Assembly (NCBI GenBank): GCA_045646145.1
Contig: JAZRKE010000009.1
Coordinates: forward strand, 1 to 45,677
DNA length: 45,677 nt
Reading direction: 5' to 3'
From: SIG565 sp045646145
GTDB taxonomy: Bacteria; Bacillota; Clostridia; Oscillospirales; Acutalibacteraceae
The notes beneath the pieces were generated by a model. The model was not told the DNA's origin. It saw only the letters and a list, made by a program, of their open reading frames with translations, and did not search any database. Made by a program: the position numbers and the translations under genes. The first letter of the stretch is position 1. The number at the start of each line of letters is the position of its first letter. Below, piece by piece: positions 15,648 through 23,922 of the stretch.

Positions 15648-16243
15648 TGAGAATAGATTTAACGGGTAAAAAGTTCAATAGATTGTCGGTTGTTAAAAAA
15701 GCAGATTTTGAAAAATACAAAGGTAATACAACTTGGGAATGCAAATGCGATTGTGGGAAAATCACTTATGCAACTACCCACGAATTGATAACCAATAAAA
15801 CAAAATCGTGTGGGTGTTTAAGACATAGACCAGAGCATAACTTAATAGGTCAAAAATTCAATCTTTTGACCGTTGTTGGTAGAGCAGATTTTACTAAAAA
15901 AGCAGATAATATCACTTGGGAATGTTTGTGCGAATGTGGGAAAACTACCTATGCAACAACAAGTGAATTACAAAATGGGCATAAAAAATCGTGTGGGTGT
16001 TTGAAAAATAAATCAAATGCCGAAGATTTGACGGGGCAAAGATTTGGACTACTAACTGTCAAAAAGAGAGTTGGCACACTTGAAAAAGACCGTAAAGCAA
16101 CTTGGAAATGCAAATGCGATTGTGGGAAAATGGTTGTTGTTCGTGCCGTTGATTTGAAGTCGGGAAACACAAAATCGTGTGGGTGTCTTCACAAAAACTA
16201 TGCAAAAATGAAACATCTTCTAAAATACGATTGGGAAGATTAA
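15647..16243 (+). CDS. Tandem CxCDCG...SCGC zinc-ribbon-like repeat protein, three repeats
   Basis: The 198 residues are three copies of a unit of about 60 residues: (D)LTG.KFN.L.VV..A.F, then TWECKCDCGK, then about 20 residues ending KSCGCL. Each repeat has Cys-x-Cys-x-Cys and Cys-x-Cys groups able to bind one zinc. A two-repeat relative sits at the same place in element 2, also between xis and int. It begins with GTG overlapping the xis stop by one base. Similar Cys repeats occur in phage and mobile-element DNA-binding proteins. A role as an accessory factor in integration or excision is inferred from the conserved location. Element 3 lacks it. Confidence 0.8.
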   Translation: MRIDLTGKKFNRLSVVKKADFEKYKGNTTWECKCDCGKITYATTHELITNKTKSCGCLRHRPEHNLIGQKFNLLTVVGRADFTKKADNITWECLCECGKTTYATTSELQNGHKKSCGCLKNKSNAEDLTGQRFGLLTVKKRVGTLEKDRKATWKCKCDCGKMVVVRAVDLKSGNTKSCGCLHKNYAKMKHLLKYDWED

Positions 16244-16257
16244 AAAGGGGGTATATA

Positions 16258-17538
16258 ATGGCAACTCAAAGATGGACTACAAAAGGCAGAAAAAGAAAAT
16301 TATATCAGGGAGAAAGTCAGTTGCCTGACGGTAGATTTATGTATCGTTATACCGATTCTTATGGTGTGCGAAGAAAAGTATATTCTTGGAAACTCGAACC
16401 GAGTGATTATCTTCCCGTTGGCAAGAAAGATAAAAAATCTTTGCGAGAATTGGAAGAAGAAATCAATGCAACCCAAGTCAAAGGGATTGATTCTTTTTCT
16501 TCAAGGAAGACAACATTAAATGAACGGTGGGAATTTTATCTCGCAAAAAAGACACTAAAAGCATCTACTAAAAGCAATTATGAATATTTATGGGACACAC
16601 ATATTAGAAATAGTTTAGGTCGCTTGAAATTATGCGAATTGAATAAGACACAAGTTACCAATCATTATTTGCAACTTTACGATGTTAAAGGGTTGTCCGA
16701 GTCATCGGTTTTAAGTATTCATCATTTAGTTAGTCCGGTTTTAGATGATTGTGTAGATGATGATTTAATCGTTAGAAATTACTCGACAGGTGCTATAAAA
16801 ACAATACGGGAAAAGGAACATAAAAAGCAAGAAGAATATCAAAAACAAGTAGCAAGTGGGCAAATAAAAGAAATTAAATTGACCGAATGTTTATCTGCCG
16901 AACAAGAAATTGCCTTTTTAGAATTTCTTTATAACGATGAACGATGTGCGAAATGGAAGAATTTGTTTATTGTTGCACTACGAACGGGGGCACGAATTTC
17001 AGAGTTGTGTGGATTGACAAGAAAAGATATAGATTTCAAAAAAGGTATTATACATATACGAAGAAATGTGTTGTATCGTAAGATAGACGGGATTTGTCAG
17101 TTATTTGTTACATCAACAAAGACCCTTGCAGGAACAAGAAAGTTTCCAATCTACTGTGAAGAATTAAACAAAGCACTTAAAGACGAAATTAGTAAATATG
17201 ATAATGACGGTATGGAAATTGACGGGGTTTCAGGTTGGGTGTTTAGAAATCGGTATGGCGATAAACCTATGACCGAAAATAACTGTAATGACGGATTAAG
17301 AAGAATATTATCGTATTATAATAAAAGTGTTAAAAACAAGGAACTGAAAATCCGTGGATTTACTTGCCATAAGTTTAGGCATACTTTTGCGACAAAGTGT
17401 GAAGTTAAAGATGTGAGCGACAGAGCAAAGAAATCTTTGTTAGGACACTCGCCCGAAAAAGATGATGTAACAGAAAGATATGTGCATCCACCCTTTGAAT
17501 ATGTGCAGCAACAAGCACAAAAGTTAAATGAACCTTGA
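16258..17538 (+). CDS. Tyrosine integrase, Tn916 type, element 1
   Basis: The enzyme catalyses integration at, and excision from, the lysS 3' end. The 426-residue protein has an N-terminal arm-binding domain (YQGESQLPDGRFMYRYTDSYGVRRKVYSWKLE, about residues 16-47), a SAM-like core-binding domain, and the catalytic domain. Active-site residues are visible: Arg in RTGARISEL (about 241), HKFRHTF (about 370), LLGH (about 394) and Tyr in ERYVHP (about 407). The ATG at 16258 follows AAAAGGGGG. It is the last gene of the xis operon and reads toward the right attachment site. TTTAGACC repeats begin 2 bases after its stop. Confidence 0.95.
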   Translation: MATQRWTTKGRKRKLYQGESQLPDGRFMYRYTDSYGVRRKVYSWKLEPSDYLPVGKKDKKSLRELEEEINATQVKGIDSFSSRKTTLNERWEFYLAKKTLKASTKSNYEYLWDTHIRNSLGRLKLCELNKTQVTNHYLQLYDVKGLSESSVLSIHHLVSPVLDDCVDDDLIVRNYSTGAIKTIREKEHKKQEEYQKQVASGQIKEIKLTECLSAEQEIAFLEFLYNDERCAKWKNLFIVALRTGARISELCGLTRKDIDFKKGIIHIRRNVLYRKIDGICQLFVTSTKTLAGTRKFPIYCEELNKALKDEISKYDNDGMEIDGVSGWVFRNRYGDKPMTENNCNDGLRRILSYYNKSVKNKELKIRGFTCHKFRHTFATKCEVKDVSDRAKKSLLGHSPEKDDVTERYVHPPFEYVQQQAQKLNEP

Positions 17539-17540
17539 AT

Positions 17541-17592
17541 TTTAGACCACATTTAGACCATTTTACCCATTTTAGACCACTTTTTAGACCGT
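17541..17592 (+). other. Right arm-type integrase sites, element 1
   Basis: Four copies of TTTAGACC(A/G)(C/T) at 17541, 17552, 17571 and 17583, with one TTTACCCAT-like unit between them. They match the left-end copy at 4387. The 154 bases from here to the core hold no gene. Confidence 0.75.
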
Positions 17593-17746
17593 TTGGACTA
17601 AAAGATAAAACACAATAAGGTAAGATAATTAACGATAATGGAAGAAGACCGAAAACGGAAAAATGCCTTATTTACAAGGGTTTAAGGGGATAAATGCAGA
17701 TTTTACAAGGAAAAATTAAAGGTCGTGAAAATTTCAATGGTTTCAT

Positions 17747-17773
17747 TTCCCCACGATGAAACCGTTAGACTAA
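17747..17773 (+). repeat. att core, junction of elements 1 and 2 (lysS-end copy 2)
   Basis: 26 of 27 bases match the lysS end at 4314-4340, and the copy still reads FPTMKPLD-stop. Confidence 0.9.
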
Positions 17774-17828
17774 TAAAACCCTTTATTTATGCGGGTTTTC
17801 GGGGTGTTACAAGTGCTAAAATAGGCAT

Positions 17829-17883
17829 TTTACCCACGAATTACCCACAGAACCCGAAGGTTTCCTGAAAAGTTATGAGAACT
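17829..17883 (+). other. Left arm-type integrase sites, element 2
   Basis: TTTACCCAC (17829), ATTACCCAC (17840) and GTTATGAGAACTT (17871-17883). The same motifs recur in the right end at 32349-32473. Confidence 0.65.
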
Positions 17884-17897
17884 TAATAAGGTTTTAG

Positions 17898-17932
17898 GCA
17901 GGTATCAAAGCAATTTTGATACCTGCTTTTTT
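17898..17932 (+). terminator. Terminator at left end of element 2
   Basis: A 12-bp perfect stem, GCAGGTATCAAA / TTTGATACCTGC, followed by six Ts. It blocks rightward read-through from element 1 into the oppositely oriented int gene. Confidence 0.88.
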
Positions 17933-18056
17933 CTTTCCACCCACCCGTCCTTTTATCATAATTCATAGAAAAAATAATAGAGATTTCCGAGAATATTTTG
18001 AGGTAATTCTTGTTGCCCAATATAATATTCTATTTTAAAGGTTAAAGAAAAGGAAG

Positions 18057-18078
18057 GGTGGACGGGAAATCGTCCACC
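18057..18078 (-). terminator. Hairpin after the element 2 integrase gene
   Basis: An 8-bp GC-rich stem, GGTGGACG / CGTCCACC, lies 7 bases beyond the int stop on the minus strand, with an imperfect T-rich tail (CTTCCTTTT). Confidence 0.6.
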
Positions 18079-18084
18079 AAAAGA

Positions 18085-19380
18085 TTAACCCAAATAGATT
18101 TGCCCAGCAAAACGAGACATTGTCTGCTTAACAAATTCCTCGTGGACATCCGTATAGATGTCCAAAGTGGTTTTTGCATCATTGTGCCCCATCAGGTATT
18201 GTACAATCTTAACATCAATGCCGCTATTGGGCTCGCAGCACTTTTCAATCATACGGGTGCAATATGAGTGTCGTAGCATATGGTTGGTCTGATGTGGCAG
18301 ATATACAGGTTCTCTTTCTTCCAATGAAGCAGTTTCTTTTTCAATAGCATTGTATTTACTGATAATGCTATCAATAGAATCATTCACACTTTTGGGGCTC
18401 AATACTAAACCGTAGCGATTAAGGAAAACCCAACCGCTATAACCATCAATAACGATGTTTCTGTCGGGAAGTGTTTTTTGCCGTTCTCTTTCTGCTAAAA
18501 AGGCTTCTCGTACCTTTGGCTCCATAGGAATAACTCGTTCACTTGCAGTATATTTAACGGATTTGACTTTGTTATAGCATTTTCCATCTGACCACCTTCG
18601 ATAAACCAATTGTTTGGTTATATGGATACAACCATCGCCTTCAAATGATAAATCATCCCAAGTAAGTCCACGAAGTTCTGAAATTCTCAAACCTGTTCCG
18701 AGCAAAATTGTTACGACATTGACCCATCTTGCCAAGCATTCGTTTGATAGCATATAGTCAACGAATATTCTTTGCTCGGAGCAAGTCAAACCCTTAATTT
18801 TGTGCGGGTCGTTCCAACTTGGTAATGCTCTAACTTCCTTCATCGCCTTGGTACAAGGATTTTTACGGATAATATCATCATCAACTGCATTTGAAAAGAT
18901 GGGGTTCAATACGGTATGAATATTATCTACTGTAATTGGCTTAAAACCCTTCTCGGTAATAAGACTGATATAAAATGCTTTCATCTTTGATGTGTTAATA
19001 TCAGCAAGATTTAATCTGCCAAGAGTATTACGAACATATCGGTCATACATATAGCGATAGTTCATAGAGGTACTCTCTTTGATATTAAATTTGTTTTTCA
19101 TATACAAATCGAATCGCTCGTTGAGAGTGACCTTTTTAGATAAAAAGGTATCAATACCATCGTGTATATCTTTTTGAATTTCTGCTTCAAGTTCACGAAG
19201 ACATTTACAAGGTTTCTTCCCACTTGGTTGCGGGTCTGCTTTGGTTAGTCTCCAACTGTAAACACTTCGCATAACACCGTAGATGTCACGATAGCGGTAT
19301 TCATATCTGCCATCATCTTTTTGCCGTTCTCCTTCTCGAAAACCACGACCATCTTGTGTCTTAAAAATCTTTCTTGCCAT
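18085..19380 (-). CDS. Tyrosine integrase, Tn916 type, element 2
   Basis: A 431-residue integrase with an N-terminal arm-binding domain (GERQKDDGRYEYRYRDIYGVMRSVYSW, about residues 17-43) and a full catalytic set: R232 (GTGLRISEL), H367-x-x-R370 (HMLRHSY), H399 (LMGH) and Y409 (LDIYTD). It is closer in sequence to the element 3 integrase than to that of element 1, in line with the shared TTTACCCA arm motif. Its start overlaps the CxCDCG-repeat gene end by 20 bases, so it is translated from the same operon. It reads leftward toward the lysS-proximal attachment site. Confidence 0.95.
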   Translation of the reverse strand: MARKIFKTQDGRGFREGERQKDDGRYEYRYRDIYGVMRSVYSWRLTKADPQPSGKKPCKCLRELEAEIQKDIHDGIDTFLSKKVTLNERFDLYMKNKFNIKESTSMNYRYMYDRYVRNTLGRLNLADINTSKMKAFYISLITEKGFKPITVDNIHTVLNPIFSNAVDDDIIRKNPCTKAMKEVRALPSWNDPHKIKGLTCSEQRIFVDYMLSNECLARWVNVVTILLGTGLRISELRGLTWDDLSFEGDGCIHITKQLVYRRWSDGKCYNKVKSVKYTASERVIPMEPKVREAFLAERERQKTLPDRNIVIDGYSGWVFLNRYGLVLSPKSVNDSIDSIISKYNAIEKETASLEEREPVYLPHQTNHMLRHSYCTRMIEKCCEPNSGIDVKIVQYLMGHNDAKTTLDIYTDVHEEFVKQTMSRFAGQIYLG

Positions 19381-19780
19381 ACCAGTAACCCCCTTGCATT
19401 AGATTTCGTTTAGCATAGTTATTCCCAAGGCACCCACAAGATTTTGTGTTGCCACTGGTTAAATCGGTGGAAGAAACTTCTGTGGTTCTTCCACAATCAC
19501 ATTTACATCGCCAGAGTGCCTTGCGATGATTGTTTGTGCCAACTCGCTTGATAACAGTTAGCATACCAAATCGTTGCCCTTTCAGGTCATTTGCATGGGG
19601 TGCCCGTTTCAAGCACCCACAAGACTTCTTATGACCGTGTCGCAGGTCGCTGGTAGTTGCGAGAGTGGTGTTACCACAATCGCACTTGCATTCCCATAGG
19701 CGATGTTGTCGCCCGTCAGTACCAGCGGGAGCAACCACAGTCAAGTGATTAAACTTCATACTTTCAAGATTAAATTTCAT
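19361..19780 (-). CDS. Tandem CxCDCG...SCGC zinc-ribbon-like repeat protein, two repeats
   Basis: Two units of about 60 residues match those of the element 1 protein: KFNHLTVVAPAG, then WECKCDCGNTTLATTSDLRHGHKKSCGCL; and GQRFGMLTVIKRVG, then WRCKCDCGRTTEVSSTDLTSGNTKSCGCL. The ATG at 19780 has a GGAGGC ribosome site 6 bases upstream. The C-terminus (NNYAKRNLM) also resembles the element 1 protein (KNYAKMKHL). It sits between xis and int as in element 1, with one repeat fewer. It probably binds DNA at the attachment region or regulates int. The function is inferred only from context. Confidence 0.8.
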   Translation of the reverse strand: MKFNLESMKFNHLTVVAPAGTDGRQHRLWECKCDCGNTTLATTSDLRHGHKKSCGCLKRAPHANDLKGQRFGMLTVIKRVGTNNHRKALWRCKCDCGRTTEVSSTDLTSGNTKSCGCLGNNYAKRNLMQGGYWYGKKDF

Positions 19781-19792
19781 ACATTTGCCTCC

Positions 19793-20023
19793 TTAATAGT
19801 GTAATTCGGTTTCGCCGTTGATGTAGTTCTCAAACAAGTTTCGCTTGATAAGAGTTTTAGTGCCAATGCGGAATAAGTAATTAGCATTTGGTTGGCTCTT
19901 CACCAATTTTCTGATGGTATGTTCACCAATACCAAAAACCCCACAGGTTTCTTCGATAGTAAGCATCACCTTGTATTGAGGTGCAACGGCAGGAACTGCC
20001 ATAGATAGACAATCGTTCTTCAT
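19793..20023 (-). CDS. Excisionase-like HTH protein (Xis), element 2
   Basis: A 76-residue protein with the Tn916 Xis-like pattern MLTIEETCGVFGIGEHTIRKLVKSQPNANYLFRIGTKTLIKRNLFENYI. The ATG at 20023 follows GAAAGGAG; a longer frame from 20041 would put that site inside the gene. It is the first gene of the minus-strand xis / CxCDCG-repeat / int operon, whose promoter should lie in the repeat-rich region 20030-20150. Confidence 0.82.
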   Translation of the reverse strand: MKNDCLSMAVPAVAPQYKVMLTIEETCGVFGIGEHTIRKLVKSQPNANYLFRIGTKTLIKRNLFENYINGETELHY

Positions 20024-20181
20024 AATAAAATCTCCTTTCAATTTTTGATTTGATTTTAAATCCCGCTATTTTGCAGTGAAGCACCACACGACACATTTCA
20101 CTGCTGCGGTGACGATAGTATACTGCATCGGAAAACCCCTGTCAAAGTGCCAATTTTTAAAACTTTTTTGGGTTCTTAAAG

Positions 20182-20429
20182 AAAAAGTTTTCGAAAAAAA
20201 TACTCATTTTGTCTCTCAAAAACCGCTACGGGATATTTCGAAAAACTTTTTAAAATTAAGTTTTTAAAAAACATAGGTTTTTCGTCTCTCAAAAATAATT
20301 AGTACTTTTTTAAAAATTTTTTCGAGGCATTTTTCTTCGGATTTTTGCTTCTAAAAATAAGTTTTCTAAAATTATATTGATTTCGTTTTTGAGAGACGGT
20401 GAGTGCCGATATTTCATAAACTTTTTTAA
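20182..20429. repeat. Element 2 dispersed 70-bp repeat, copies 1-3
   Basis: Copies at 20182-20251, 20258-20316 and 20359-20429. Each has an AAAAGTTTT-type left arm, a central TTTTTGAGAGACG (or its complement, as in copies 1 and 2) and an AAAACTTTT-type right arm, about 60-70 bases overall. They fill the gene-free stretch between xis and the rep region. Confidence 0.75.
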
Positions 20430-20431
20430 CA

Positions 20432-20516
20432 AACAGCAATTTTAAACATAAAAAATTGCTGTACACGACCCCGATGTGCAGAGGTCGATGATACAGCAAT
20501 CGCTTACTACATATAA
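20432..20516. other. Nested inverted repeats, possible origin or RNA hairpin
   Basis: ACAGCAATTTT pairs with AAAATTGCTGT, and the latter's ATTGCTGT can also pair with ACAGCAAT further on, enclosing CGACC / GGTCG. Two mutually exclusive cruciforms are therefore possible. The remaining 20517-20702 bases are AT-rich with no gene or clear signal. Candidate double-strand origin or switch; unproven. Confidence 0.4.
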
Positions 20517-20702
20517 TTTTTTAGGATAATAAAACAGATGTCTATATATTACATATTTGGAGAAATTATTTCTATACACTCCTAATTGCCAATTATAAAT
20601 ATTAAGTGTTAGGAGAAGTGAAAATTATAATGCACATCGTTAAGTAAATGATATGTGGGTTTTGTTTTTATTTCAAGTATTTAAGCATAGCAAAGCAGAC
20701 TA

Positions 20703-20924
20703 TTACATCTTATATCTTTGAAAGAAACTTGAAAAAATCAAAAATATAAGGAAAAATAGTCTTGTGTATCGCAATATTATCCACCCTAACACCGTAACCC
20801 AATATGTAAAGTGAATGTATGTTATAAGGTAGGCTATGAACTGTCGAGATACCATTTTGTTTTTCTGGCGGTATCTCTTACAATAGATTTGTTGGTGCGG
20901 TAATTGTTTGCTGCATTGTTCCAT
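20703..20924 (-). CDS. Possible small membrane protein (73 aa)
   Basis: The ATG at 20924 follows AAAGAAGAAACGGAT, and the frame overlaps the 3' end of the rep gene by 91 bases. The N-terminal 30 residues are polar and Gln/Lys-rich. The rest is strongly hydrophobic (VSRQFIAYLITYIHFTYWVTVLGWIILRYTRLFFLIFLIF), giving one or two membrane segments. The overlap and the AT-rich composition mean it may be chance. If real, it would be co-transcribed with rep. Confidence 0.3.
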   Translation of the reverse strand: MEQCSKQLPHQQIYCKRYRQKNKMVSRQFIAYLITYIHFTYWVTVLGWIILRYTRLFFLIFLIFSSFFQRYKM

Positions 20925-21853
20925 ATCCGTTTCTTCTTTCTTTGTATAGTCATTATCGTGTTGCAAACTTTAATTTTTAATGTGAACGGCACTTCGCAAG
21001 AATACGGGCATATTCCGAGTTCTTTGAACCTGCGGGTTACAGCAAGTTGTTTTGGTCGTTCTTTTTTATTATCAAACGATGGCTCATCGTTAATTTGTTT
21101 CAGTGCCTGTCGCAGCGACAGTTGGGTTATATGCTCCAAAGCGATTTGATGGAGTTCTTGTCTTGTAACAATTTTCTTATCAAGACCATATTTACCCAGT
21201 TGCTTATTCCAAACCAGTTCAACCGACACCTGATTGGTGAGCACCTGATGTAAGTTCGGGCGATAACCCCAAAGAGCAGTTGCCGATTTCTTATTCATTT
21301 GAAACTCAAATCTGATGGTAGGGTCTAACTGCTCACGAAGTTTCTTCGGAATATGTTTATCCAAATCCTTACGATAAACCCTTAAACCGTTGCCCTTGGC
21401 TGTTAAAGAAGTAAACCCTGTGGGGTAGTCCTCTCGCTTCTCGTAAGCAAGGGGTAATATTTTTCTGGCGAATTCCATAACTGCCTCGGCAGTGTCTTCT
21501 TCCTTAAACACAAAATCACGGTTAATGTCAACACGGCAGATATTCATATCTTTTGTGCTGACCTTTATGCCGAGTTCTTTTTCAACGGTTGATACAATAA
21601 TGTGCTCAACGGCATCGGACTGATTAAAATTATAGGCAGTTACATTTGTACCTGTCAGTAATTTCGGCACCGAGAACTGCAATTCAAGATTGCATTGACC
21701 AAGGTAGTATGCCATATAAATGCTTGAACCGTTTTCAAGTTTGACCTTTTTATATACCTTATAGCAATTCTTTTTGCTTTTCTTCCAACCGTTTTTATGC
21801 TTTATTTTGTCACTTATAATGTGTTTTTGATTGGTGTGAATAGTGTCCAACAT
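20834..21853 (-). CDS. Phage/plasmid replication initiator, gene II/X-like
   Basis: A probable rolling-circle replication initiator for element 2. The 339 residues show the layout of phage/plasmid gene II/X family proteins: KKVKLENGSSIYMAYYLGQCNLELQFSVPKLL near the N-terminus, CRVDINRDF at mid-protein, and a TIRFEFQMNKKS block. These resemble the metal-binding and strand elements of that family. I could not place the catalytic Tyr with certainty. GGAGGTG lies just upstream of the ATG. Basic residues dominate the C-terminus. A candidate origin with palindromes and direct repeats lies upstream at 22250-22540. Confidence 0.7.
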   Translation of the reverse strand: MLDTIHTNQKHIISDKIKHKNGWKKSKKNCYKVYKKVKLENGSSIYMAYYLGQCNLELQFSVPKLLTGTNVTAYNFNQSDAVEHIIVSTVEKELGIKVSTKDMNICRVDINRDFVFKEEDTAEAVMEFARKILPLAYEKREDYPTGFTSLTAKGNGLRVYRKDLDKHIPKKLREQLDPTIRFEFQMNKKSATALWGYRPNLHQVLTNQVSVELVWNKQLGKYGLDKKIVTRQELHQIALEHITQLSLRQALKQINDEPSFDNKKERPKQLAVTRRFKELGICPYSCEVPFTLKIKVCNTIMTIQRKKKRIWNNAANNYRTNKSIVRDTARKTKWYLDSS

Positions 21854-21940
21854 ACCTGTTTCACCTCCTTGTCTATGTAGTGGTGAAACGATTACAACAT
21901 TTTTTCAAAAATTTCAAGTGCAGCAAAATCGGTGATTCTC

Positions 21941-22011
21941 GAAAAGTTTTTAACAAACCCTGTAATTTGATTTTTGAGAGGCGAGAACCATATACTTTTA
22001 AAAAACTTTTT
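21941..22011. repeat. Element 2 dispersed 70-bp repeat, copy 4
   Basis: Left arm AAAAGTTTTTAA, centre TTTTTGAGAGGCG (21971-21983), right arm AAAAAACTTTTT. A partial further copy follows to about 22076. It lies directly upstream of the rep gene. Confidence 0.7.
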
Positions 22012-22086
22012 CGCAAAAATAAATTTTGAGAAAATTTTCAAAGTTCAAAACCTAGAGATTTTTGAAAACTTTTTCATAAAGCAGCA

Positions 22087-22118
22087 AAACTCCGACGTAA
22101 ATTCCGTCGGAGTTTTTT
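22087..22118 (+). terminator. Strong rightward terminator without an obvious gene
   Basis: The stem AAACTCCGACG / CGTCGGAGTTT is followed by Ts. No plus-strand gene precedes it within 2 kb, so it may end an antisense or small RNA crossing the rep promoter region. Confidence 0.75.
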
Positions 22119-22249
22119 GTGTGTTGAAGTATAGTTAAAAATATGGTTATTAAGGACCATATTTTAACATATAAAATTGACCATAATTATATTTCCATCC
22201 GTCCTCCCTCCATAAGTCAGAAAGAGAGAGATTTTTTTGATAAAATTCT

Positions 22250-22533
22250 CAATTGTATTTTTTAAAAAATACAATTGACTGTTTTTAAAAGCCATCCATT
22301 TTAAACATCAAACATAAGAGTTTTGCTTAATAATAACAAAACAGTATCTTATATAGGGTAAAATGCCCTTTAATCGTCTGTGAAAATTTTTAATCGTCTG
22401 ACGAAATTTTATAGTGGGGTAGAAAAATACTTTTGCCACCCACCCTCCAACTATTTTAATGCATTATGAAAGACGATTTTAAAATCGTTTATTTCTTTAA
22501 AATAGGCTGAAAAAAATAGCGCTACGCGCTATA
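22250..22533. other. Palindrome-rich region, candidate replication origin of element 2
   Basis: This region contains a perfect 28-bp palindrome (22250-22277, half-site CAATTGTATTTTTT), two direct repeats of TTTAATCGTCTG (near 22371 and 22389), ACGATTTTAAAATCGT (near 22484) and ATAGCGC-TAC-GCGCTAT (near 22517). No gene is present from 21854 to 22564. The density of symmetric sites between the divergent rep and 176-aa genes fits an origin/operator region. Confidence 0.5.
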
Positions 22534-22564
22534 CTTTAAACGACCAAAATAAAGGAGTGTTTTT

Positions 22565-23095
22565 ATGAATATTAATCATCAACTTTTTGAGAGCATCACG
22601 AATAATCTAAATACTGTTTTAGACACCGTTCCTGCTCATCCAAAGACCGAAACCCGTGAATACGGTTATTATTCGATGGACTGCTGTATATCGGCACTTA
22701 TGTCCTATTATCAATGTCCCGACCAATCCAAAAAAGAACCCAAAAGGTTACTTGCCTCTGTTTTTGATTGCGGGGTTATGATAAGAGCACTTTGCGATAG
22801 CGAGAAGGACTTTGAGAAAAGGAATGTCCTTGTGTGCGACTTTTTTGAGAATTATGATTTGTGGTCGGACGGTTGGTTGGATAAACTGCTCTCTGACGAG
22901 GCAGTTCGCACAGATATTAAAAATAGCCGAGAATTAACGATATCGGAAACGACCTATCTTACCTATCATAATTACGGGGTTGAAATTGCCGATAACGGCA
23001 GATTGCAGGATATGATAACCATGCTCGTCGCCGTCTTTATGTTTGCTTCAAGAATTAAGGTGGATTTATGTCAGGTCGTATGCTCGGCGGATTGA
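22565..23095 (+). CDS. Hypothetical protein (176 aa)
   Basis: A mainly helical soluble protein with Cys-rich patches (YYSMDCCISALMSYYQCPDQ). It has an AAAGGAGTG ribosome site and is divergent from rep across the palindrome-rich region. It has no membrane segment or signal peptide, and no family was recognised. Its position suggests an accessory role in replication or copy control, but this is only context. It is followed by a repeat copy and a hairpin. Confidence 0.65.
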   Translation: MNINHQLFESITNNLNTVLDTVPAHPKTETREYGYYSMDCCISALMSYYQCPDQSKKEPKRLLASVFDCGVMIRALCDSEKDFEKRNVLVCDFFENYDLWSDGWLDKLLSDEAVRTDIKNSRELTISETTYLTYHNYGVEIADNGRLQDMITMLVAVFMFASRIKVDLCQVVCSAD

Positions 23096-23124
23096 TTTTT
23101 AATATTTGTAATTTTGCAAAAAAC

Positions 23125-23192
23125 GAGTTTTGAAAAATATACTGCTTTTCATCTCTCAAAGTTCAGATATCTGTAAAATTAAAAACTTTTTT
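23125..23192. repeat. Element 2 dispersed 70-bp repeat, copy 5
   Basis: Left arm GAGTTTTGAAAAATAT, centre ATCTCTCAAA, right arm TAAAATTAAAAACTTTTTT. Confidence 0.7.
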
Positions 23193-23252
23193 GACTATCG
23201 TCATCAGGATGGTGGCAAAAACTTTTAAAAACCATATAAAAATCTACGAAAA

Positions 23253-23283
23253 AATAGCGGTCGCAAAACAAGCGGCCGCTATT
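23253..23283 (+). terminator. GC-rich hairpin after the 176-aa gene
   Basis: A 12-bp stem, AATAGCGGTCGC / GCGGCCGCTATT (one wobble), with a weak T-rich tail. A second hairpin of similar type (AACGGCAGCGAGA / TCTCGTTGCCGTT, 23405-23434) follows. The stretch between has no gene. Confidence 0.55.
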
Positions 23284-23533
23284 CCTGTATTTTGCCTTTT
23301 CAAAATACAATATCCCATTTATTTCATATTAAAGGATGAAAGAACTTCGTTGAGTTCCGCATAAATAGTAAAGCATTAGTAATAAAAAATCAAGAAACAA
23401 AGAAAACGGCAGCGAGAGAGTTCTCGTTGCCGTTCCCTTTACCTAAAATTTTACATAATAAAGGAAGTTCTAAATGACGATTTAATAATACGGTCTAATG
23501 CTTTTTAAATCAAGAATTCTATCGGTACGGTAA

Positions 23534-23793
23534 GAAGTTTTCAAAATCATAAGTAATTCGCCTTTGAGAGACCAAAAGAGCATATTTTACAAAACTTTTA
23601 TTCTGGTAATATAGGTTTATGAATTCTACCCGTTTTCATCTCTCAAAACTCAAAACAACTTAATATTAAAAAACTTTGAGCAAGAATAAACAGCTCAAGC
23701 TGCAGTAAAAGAATCTCATCGTTAAAAAGTTTCTTAAAATACCGTATTCCAATCTCTCAAAAATGAAAATGTAAGAAAAATTAAAAACTTTTG
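23534..23793. repeat. Element 2 dispersed 70-bp repeat, copies 6-8
   Basis: Copies at 23534-23600, about 23625-23678 and 23723-23793. Copy 6 has CTTTGAGAGACC, and copies 7 and 8 have the complement orientation (ATCTCTCAAAA). They occupy the gap before the HTH gene promoter. Confidence 0.72.
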
Positions 23794-23859
23794 CTAACCA
23801 GTGTTAAGGGGTGTTTTGAGAAGATTATTTCTATATTTATAAATATTTTTTCTATTCGC

Positions 23860-23888
23860 TTGTAAAATAGTTGCTCTTGGTGTATAAT
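23860..23888 (+). promoter_or_regulatory. Promoter of the HTH-GmrSD-like operon
   Basis: TTGTAA (23860-23865), a 17-bp spacer and TATAAT (23883-23888). Confidence 0.72.
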
Positions 23889-23922
23889 AGAGACGTATAA
23901 CAACGGAAAGGCGGTATTTTTT

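Larger units (their letters stand above)
4341..17773 (+). mobile_element. Element 1: integrative mobilizable element with MobV relaxase and HinfI-like R-M
   Basis: The element is bounded by the lysS-end repeats at 4314-4340 and 17747-17773. TTTAGACCAC-type arm repeats lie just inside both ends (4387-4407 and 17541-17592). It encodes a tyrosine integrase and excisionase at the right end, a MobV/Pre relaxase with a divergent RHH protein, and a primase-type replication protein. Cargo includes a restriction-modification system. No type IV secretion genes are visible, so transfer would need helper machinery. The left third holds small minus-strand genes of unknown role. Confidence 0.88.

Noticed and set aside
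20182..23793. CRISPR array made of the GAGAGAC repeats
   Set aside because: Spacing is irregular, copies occur in both orientations and are interrupted by genes, and no cas genes are present.
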